From positions 1 through 57,166 of the forward strand of contig NCEV01000004.1 of the NCBI GenBank assembly GCA_002280875.1: DNA of 57,166 nt. Direction: 5' to 3'. This DNA is from Caulobacter sp. 32-67-35. GTDB taxonomy: Bacteria > Pseudomonadota > Alphaproteobacteria > Caulobacterales > Caulobacteraceae. The notes beneath the pieces were generated by a model. That model did not search any database, was not told where the DNA came from, and saw only the letters and a list, made by a program, of their open reading frames with translations. This document shows positions 51,458 to 57,166 of this stretch, piece after piece; the stretch's first letter is position 1, and the number at the start of each line of letters is the position of its first letter. Position numbers and translations under genes: made by a program.

Positions 51458-52384
51458 CTAGATCGGCCGCCCGGTGATCTTCCACAGCAGCGGCCGGCAG
51501 ACCGACATCAGCATGATGGCCGGGGCCAGGAACACGGCCAGGGCGTAGCGCTGCAGGGTGTCGGCGCGCTTGATGAAGTAGCGGGACAGGCCCACGCCCT
51601 TGTGGAACTCGACCTTCACCGGGTGTTCCAGGCTGGTATGTCCCAGATGCACGACCTGGGCCTTGGGCTGGAAGATCACCTGGCCGCCGGCCTGGCGGGC
51701 GCGCCAGCACAGGTCGATGTCCTCGACGTGCAGGAAATAGCCCTCGTCGAAACCGTCCAGCGCCTCGAAATCGGCCCGGCGCAGGGCGAAACAGGCGCCC
51801 GAGATGGTCGGCATGGGAACCGGCGCGCGCGGCAGGGGTTCGGTTTCGCGATGAATCTCATAACCCGCCAGTCCGGCATAGCGACGGGTCAGGTGACCAA
51901 AGCTGAGCAGCGTCGTGATCGGCGTCACCTCGCCGCGACGACCGCCACGCTGCTCGGTGCCGTCGGTGTTCATGACCCGCGCGCCGACCACGGTCGGGGT
52001 CGGCTGGCCGCGGAAGGCCGTGACCAGCGCCGCGATACAGCCAGGCTGCAGGTTGGCGTCGGGATTGATGAAGATGATGTATTGGCCCTTGGCCGTCGTG
52101 GCGCCCAGATTGGCGCCGCGCGCGAAACCGACATTGCCATGGCCCTGCTGGAGCACGACACGCGGCTCGGTCAGGCCCAGGGCCCGCAGCATCTCGGCGT
52201 CGCGCGGGGGCGAGCCATTGTCGACGATGACAAACTCGTCAACCAGGGGCTCGTCCAGCACGTGCCGGATGCTTTCAAGCAGCGCCCCCCCCGTTCGGTA
52301 CACGACCATCACCACCGAAATGTTCGGCCGGGCCGGGCGAGCGCCAGCCGCAAGGGTCGTGAAGGACGGGAGGATGCTGTTCAT
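51458..52384 (-). CDS. Glycosyltransferase family 2 protein, 308 aa
   Basis: Inverting GT-A enzyme of the rhamnosyltransferase/WbbL type: 'NISVVMVVYRTGGALLESI', 'VIVDNGSPPRD', 'GNVGFARGANLGATTAKGQYIIFINPDANLQPG' (DxD-like NPD), 'GACFALRRADFEALDGFDEGYFLHVEDIDLCWRARQAGGQV' with the catalytic ED. It probably acts in surface polysaccharide synthesis. A hydrophobic patch near the C-terminus may attach it to the membrane. Its ATG overlaps the thrS stop by one base (TGATG). Confidence 0.9.
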   Translation of the reverse strand: MNSILPSFTTLAAGARPARPNISVVMVVYRTGGALLESIRHVLDEPLVDEFVIVDNGSPPRDAEMLRALGLTEPRVVLQQGHGNVGFARGANLGATTAKGQYIIFINPDANLQPGCIAALVTAFRGQPTPTVVGARVMNTDGTEQRGGRRGEVTPITTLLSFGHLTRRYAGLAGYEIHRETEPLPRAPVPMPTISGACFALRRADFEALDGFDEGYFLHVEDIDLCWRARQAGGQVIFQPKAQVVHLGHTSLEHPVKVEFHKGVGLSRYFIKRADTLQRYALAVFLAPAIMLMSVCRPLLWKITGRPI

Positions 52385-54274
52385 CAGGCGAGCGCCGCCT
52401 CCTGCACAGGCTTGGCAATACCCCGGGCGCGGGCCAGGTCCGGCGGCGTGGCTTCATTGGTCAGGACGCGCACGGCCTCGTCGAGCGACAGGATGTTCTG
52501 CCCCTCTCCGCCCAAGCGACGCAGGGCCACCTGCCCCGTCTCTGCTTCCTTGCGCCCCACCACCGCGATCACCGGAACCTTTGCGAGACTGTGCTCGCGA
52601 ATCTTGTAGTTGATCTTCTCATTACGCAGATCGACCTCCGCGCGCATCCCCAAAGACGTCAATCTCTCGACGACCTGACGAGCATAATCGTCGGCGTCGG
52701 AGGTGATTGTCGCCACAACAACCTGCGTCGGCGCCAGCCAAAGTGGCAGGTTGCCGGCGAAGTTCTCCAGCAGAATACCAATAAACCGTTCGAACGACCC
52801 CAATATCGCCCTGTGAAGCATCACCGGGCGCTTTTTTGAACCGTCCTCCGAAACGTACTCGGCGTCCAGTCGTTCCGGCAAGACAAAGTCAAGCTGCAGG
52901 GTTCCGCACTGCCAGACGCGGCCGATCGCGTCCTTCAGGGAGAACTCCAGCTTGGGGCCGTAGAAGGCCCCTTCGCCCTCCTGCAGCACCAGCGTCTCGC
53001 CCGCTGCCTCGGCCGCCGCCGACAAGGCCGCTTCCGCCTTGTCCCACACCGCGTCATCACCCGCACGCAACTCGGGACGCGTGGAGAACTTGGTGTCGGC
53101 CAGAGTCATGCCGAGGTCGCTGTAGACGCTGCGCAGGAGCTCGATGAACCGGGCGCTTTCCTCGGTAACCTGCTCTTCGCGGCAGAAGATATGGCCATCG
53201 TCCTGGGTGAAGGCCCGCACCCGCATGATGCCGTGCATGGCGCCCGAGGGCTCATAGCGGTGGCAGGCGCCGAACTCGGCCATGCGCAGCGGCAGTTCGC
53301 GATAGGACCGCTGGCCGACATTGAAGATCTGGATGTGCCCGGGGCAGTTCATCGGCTTGACGGCCAGAACCTCGCCCTCGGCGCTTTCGCACATGAACAT
53401 GGCGTGGCCGAACTTCTCGGCGTGGCCCGACTTTTCCCACAGGCTCTTGTCGAGGATCTGCGGCGTCTTGACCTCAACATAGCCGACGGCGTCCAGGCGA
53501 CGACGCATATAGTCCTCAAGCGCCCGGTACAGCGTCCAGCCCTTGGGGTGCCAGAAGACCATGCCCTTGCCCTCTTCCTGGATGTGGAAGAGGTCCATCG
53601 TGGATCCGCTGCAACTGGGCGTTGTTCTGGTCGCCGCGCCAGTAGGCTCCGGCCAGCTTCGTCAGCTTGAAGGCCTTGCCCACCGCCTTGGTCGAGGGAA
53701 GGTGCGGCCCGCGGCACAGGTCCTTCCACTTTTCGCCCTGGTGATAGACCGTGATGGTGTCGCTGGCCGGCAGATCGCGGATGATCTGGGCCTTGTAGCT
53801 TTCGCCCAGGGCCTCGAAGTCGGCGATGGCGGCGTCGCGGTCGACCTCTTCGCGGCGGATCTTCTCGTCGCGATCGACGATCTGGCGCATGCGCTCTTCG
53901 ATCCTGGGCAGATCGTCCAGGCTGAACGGCTCGTCGCGGGCGAAGTCGTAATAGAAGCCGTCCTCGACATTGGGACCGATGGTCACCTGGGTGCCGGGGA
54001 ACAACTCCTGCACGGCCTCGGCCAGCACGTGGGCGGTATCGTGGCGGATAACCTCCAGGGCGTCGGGCGACTCGCGCGTGATGATCTCGATCCTGCGCTC
54101 GCCGGTCAGCAGGTCGGGCGTCAGCGGGCGATCAAGGTCGAGCAGCACGCCGTCCAGCTTGATCAGCAGCGCCTTCTTTTCCAGCGACTTGGAAATGGCG
54201 GCCGCCACGTCGCGCCCGCTGGAGCCCGCGGGATATTGACGGGACGAACCGTCAGGAAAAACCAGATCGATCAT
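52384..54274 (-). pseudogene. thrS: Threonyl-tRNA synthetase with internal deletion and frameshift
   Basis: The gene reads in two frames. 53516-54274 encodes the TGS domain and editing domain (HDTAH near residue 78 and CRGPH), up to '[16 protein letters not shown]'. 52384-53598, in another frame, begins exactly at 'MDLFHIQEE' and carries the catalytic and anticodon-binding domains with Zn ligands in 'KPMNCPGH', 'TQDDGHIF' and 'VMLHRAIL'. Family sequences have about 32 residues between the two parts (the YGTAW...RDHRK helix); here 4 nt remain, a net loss near 92 nt. The second frame starts with ATG and resembles the active N-terminally truncated E. coli enzyme. yidD overlaps the 5' end (ATGA). 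Confidence 0.9.
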
Positions 54275-54525
54275 TCTTCACATGTCCACTTGCGTGGCTG
54301 GTCGCGCGGCGGAGGCGGGTCGAAGCCCGATCCTCCAAACGGATTGCATCGGCAAATCCGTCGCAAAGCCAGCCAGGACCCCTTGGCGGGTCCGTGATCC
54401 TTGAGCGCCTGAGCCGCATACTCCGAACAACTCGGCATGAAACGGCACTGACGCCCAATGAGGGGCGAGAGCGTCAACTTGTAGACCCGGAGGCCAAGGT
54501 CGACGGTGCGGTCGTAAAAGGTCAT
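54271..54525 (-). CDS. yidD: Membrane protein insertion efficiency factor YidD
   Basis: A small protein that aids YidC-dependent insertion at the inner membrane. The 84-aa product has the amphipathic N-terminal helix '[36 protein letters not shown]' with the Cys pair of the family and '[16 protein letters not shown]'. It usually sits beside rpmH/rnpA; here it lies between an iron-sulfur scaffold gene and thrS, an arrangement common in alphaproteobacteria. The ATG at 54525 is used; a TTG at 54537 is possible. Confidence 0.92.
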   Translation of the reverse strand: MTFYDRTVDLGLRVYKLTLSPLIGRQCRFMPSCSEYAAQALKDHGPAKGSWLALRRICRCNPFGGSGFDPPPPRDQPRKWTCEE

Positions 54526-54577
54526 GCCAGCGCGCAATCGTTTCGAGGGTGGTTATCGCACCCGCGAAAAGCCGCAA

Positions 54578-55039
54578 TCAAGCGGCGCCGGCGCTGCTAG
54601 TTCGCGTTTCCGTCGCGGCTGTGGCCCGAGAGACAGCCTCCACCGCAGCCTCGAACGCCAGAAGCGTCGAGGCGTGACGGGCGGGATAGGCCTTTACAGG
54701 CTCCAGCACGGCAAGCTCCGCAAACCGGCCCGCAGGAGGCAGACCGTTCGTTTTCAGCATAGCGCGTAGGGAATCCCGCGCCAACTCGATCTCGGAAAGA
54801 TCTGCGCCAATGATGTTGGCGCCCAGGATCGCGGCGCTGGCCTGACCCAGGGCGCAGGCCGCGACCTCCTGGGCGAAGTCGCTGACCTTGCCGCCTTCCA
54901 GCGTGACATCCACCGTGATCTTGCTGCCGCACAGCTTGGCGGTCTTCTCCGACGAGGCGTCGGGCGCGGCCAGCCGCCCGGCGCGCGGGATATTGGCGAC
55001 CAGGGTCAGGATCTTGGCGCTGTAGAGCTCGTCGATCAT
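54578..55039 (-). CDS. Iron-sulfur cluster assembly scaffold-like protein (IscU/NifU N-terminal), 153 aa
   Basis: Resembles the NifU N-terminal/IscU scaffold family: 'RLAAPDASSEKTAKLCGSKITVDVTLEGGKVSDFAQEVAACALGQASAAILGANIIG', where Cys37 ('KLCGS') and Cys62 ('AACALG') match two of the three cluster ligands. The third Cys is not evident in the C-terminal part, so it may be a divergent or non-canonical scaffold. It is co-translated with the SRPBCC gene (ATGA). Confidence 0.82.
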   Translation of the reverse strand: MIDELYSAKILTLVANIPRAGRLAAPDASSEKTAKLCGSKITVDVTLEGGKVSDFAQEVAACALGQASAAILGANIIGADLSEIELARDSLRAMLKTNGLPPAGRFAELAVLEPVKAYPARHASTLLAFEAAVEAVSRATAATETRTSSAGAA

Positions 55040-55506
55040 GGCGTTTGGATGGGGTCCTGCTGGCGTTGCGACCAGAGCGTTTCGGCCCGGTCGCGCAGGG
55101 CCTCGCCCATCTGGGCATAGGCCGCGCGCAGCTTGCGGCGCTCTTCCTTGCTGACCCAGCGCACCAGCATGCCCATGAACAGCTCGCCGTTCGAGAACGT
55201 CGAGTTGCTGGGGCCCATGTTCTCGATCTCGATATAGCGGATCGCGGTGACGAAACCGCCCAGCCGGGTCGAGCGCCAGTGAAGTTGCTCATAGGGCACC
55301 CAGTCCTGCACGACCGGCTGGATCACCCGCACCGGTTCGCCAGGCAGGGCCTGATGAACGGTCAGCGCCGTGCCGATCTTCAGCTGCCCCTCGGCCCGGG
55401 GATGGACGGGGTTCCAGTGCTCCCAGGTCGAGAAGTCGGAAACCAGCTCCCAGACCAGTTCGGCGGGCGCCTGGATGCCAATGCGATGTTCGACGGCTCT
55501 TTGCAT
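55036..55506 (-). CDS. SRPBCC (START-like/polyketide cyclase) family protein, 156 aa
   Basis: Pattern of the SRPBCC ligand-binding fold: 'IQAPAELVWELVSDFSTWEHWNPVHPRAEG' at the start and the typical beta-strand run to 'TRLGGFVTAIRYIEIENMG'. Such proteins bind lipids or act in stress tolerance; no substrate is clear. It lies 9 nt after the SDR gene and overlaps the IscU-like gene. Confidence 0.85.
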   Translation of the reverse strand: MQRAVEHRIGIQAPAELVWELVSDFSTWEHWNPVHPRAEGQLKIGTALTVHQALPGEPVRVIQPVVQDWVPYEQLHWRSTRLGGFVTAIRYIEIENMGPSNSTFSNGELFMGMLVRWVSKEERRKLRAAYAQMGEALRDRAETLWSQRQQDPIQTP

Positions 55507-55515
55507 GGCGGGCTT

Positions 55516-56277
55516 TTAGTCCCGCACCAGACCGCCGTCGACCACCAGATTCTGGCCGGTGACGGCGCGACTCCAGGGCGAGGCGAAGAACAGCACCGCG
55601 TCGGCGAACTCGGCCGGGGTCGTCACCCGGCGAAGCGGCGTGCTCTGGGCGATCAGGTCAAAGATCGCTTCGGGGGTGGCCGAGCTGGCGTCGGTGGTGC
55701 GCAGCAGGCCGCCCGACAGCATGTTGACGGTGATCCCGCCGGGACCAAGATCCGCCGCCGCCGTGCGGGTCAGCGACAGCAGCGCGGCCTTGGCGGCGGT
55801 GTAGTCGTGATAGGGCACCACCGGGTTCTGAAACAGGTTGGTGCCGATGTTGATCACCCGGCCAAAGCCGGCGTTTTCCATGGCCGGCGCCGTAGCCTGG
55901 ATGAGGTTCAGCGCGCCGCGGAGCGACACGTCCAGCTGACCCTGGAAATCCTCCCACGGGATCGACTGGATGGTTTCGCGGCCATCGCCGTTGAAGCTGA
56001 AATCGCCGAGCGCGTTGTTGACCACCGTGGTGACGTGGCTGCCGAAATGCTCGGCGGCGGCGTTGACCAGCCGGCGGGTCTCTTCGCGATCGCTGACATC
56101 GGCCTGGATCGCCACGGCGCGGTCGCCCAGCTCGGCCGCCAGGGCGAAGGCCGCGGCCTCGCTGCGGCGATAGTTGATGACCACGCACGCGCCCTGGCTG
56201 GCGAAGGCCCGCGCGATGGCCGCGCCCAGTCCCCGGCCCGCGCCGGAGATCAGAACGATCTGGTCTTCCAGTTTCAA
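55516..56277 (-). CDS. Short-chain dehydrogenase/reductase, 253 aa
   Basis: An SDR of the FabG-like classical type: nucleotide motif 'LISGAGRGLGAAIARAF', 'VVNNALGDF' in place of NNAG, catalytic Ser in 'INIGTNLF' region, Tyr and Lys in 'YHDYTAAKAAL', and 'GGITVNMLSGGLLRTTDASS'. The catalytic Ser position carries Gly-Thr, a small deviation, so activity may use the Thr. Likely NAD(P)H-dependent reductase; substrate unknown. It follows the cysS gene by 4 nt. Confidence 0.85.
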   Translation of the reverse strand: MKLEDQIVLISGAGRGLGAAIARAFASQGACVVINYRRSEAAAFALAAELGDRAVAIQADVSDREETRRLVNAAAEHFGSHVTTVVNNALGDFSFNGDGRETIQSIPWEDFQGQLDVSLRGALNLIQATAPAMENAGFGRVINIGTNLFQNPVVPYHDYTAAKAALLSLTRTAAADLGPGGITVNMLSGGLLRTTDASSATPEAIFDLIAQSTPLRRVTTPAEFADAVLFFASPWSRAVTGQNLVVDGGLVRD

Positions 56278-56281
56278 GCGA

Positions 56282-57166
<885 letters not shown>

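Overview
The window looks like one contiguous chromosomal piece of a Caulobacter-like alphaproteobacterium (order Caulobacterales). The basis is its strong GC bias with GC-rich third codon positions, a COQ9 gene divergent from rpsU, a three-component proton-translocating transhydrogenase, a phaA-phaB pair beside phaR, a metX-metW pair, UrcA and Caulobacterales-type secreted proteins, and an IscU-like/yidD/thrS cluster. The genus is inferred from family resemblance and was not confirmed by a search. I see no tRNA or rRNA gene, CRISPR array, integrase or intact insertion sequence.

Layout. 0-5.3 kb: a glycosyltransferase-like gene, a VanZ-like gene, the serC-serA serine pathway with a candidate serC leader RNA, and two small conserved genes. 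5.4-13.2 kb: a hybrid histidine kinase, a secreted protein, a PhzF-family gene, a nucleotidyltransferase coupled to thiD, a small scar (decayed IS1595-type transposase between inverted repeats), COQ9/rpsU and a hydrolase. 13.2-22.3 kb: an M23 factor, UrcA, a translationally coupled pntAa-pntAb-orf-pntB operon with an unassigned small membrane protein, a cytochrome oxidase subunit IV, a thioesterase-hydrolase-GT9 operon, and an ECF sigma factor with a membrane partner. 22.3-30.5 kb: an AarF/UbiB-type kinase with oligoendopeptidase F, a 0.9-kb non-coding stretch holding a very large inverted repeat, then a coupled operon sixA-DUF952-pyrD-TVP38-histidine kinase. 30.6-37.3 kb: metX-metW-EEP nuclease (a coupled chain), a convergent phospholipase D gene, a PII protein, and a methyltransferase divergent from gloB-cupin. 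37.4-42.6 kb: a helix-turn-helix protein, a secreted DUF4908-like protein and the polyhydroxybutyrate locus phaB-phaA/phaR. 42.7-51.4 kb: an M20 peptidase, a Rieske oxygenase, a hydrolase, an SH3 protein, a polyprenyl-phosphate sugar transferase pair (GT2 and ArnT-like), an HMG-CoA lyase and a lipoprotein. 51.4-57.2 kb: a GT2 gene, thrS, yidD, an IscU-like scaffold gene, an SRPBCC gene, an SDR gene and cysS.

Most genes form short operons in which the stop codon of one gene overlaps the start of the next (ATGA, GTGA or TGATG), and I used these overlaps to fix many starts.

The most striking observations are: (i) thrS and cysS, about 3 kb apart, each lack an internal block of roughly 32 and 52 codons and change frame at the gap; (ii) a roughly 150-bp imperfect palindrome at 26.2 kb; (iii) a pair of REP-like palindromes; (iv) rpsU apparently starting at CTG; (v) the small membrane protein inside the pnt operon. 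I did not find a convincing new defence or biosynthetic system.
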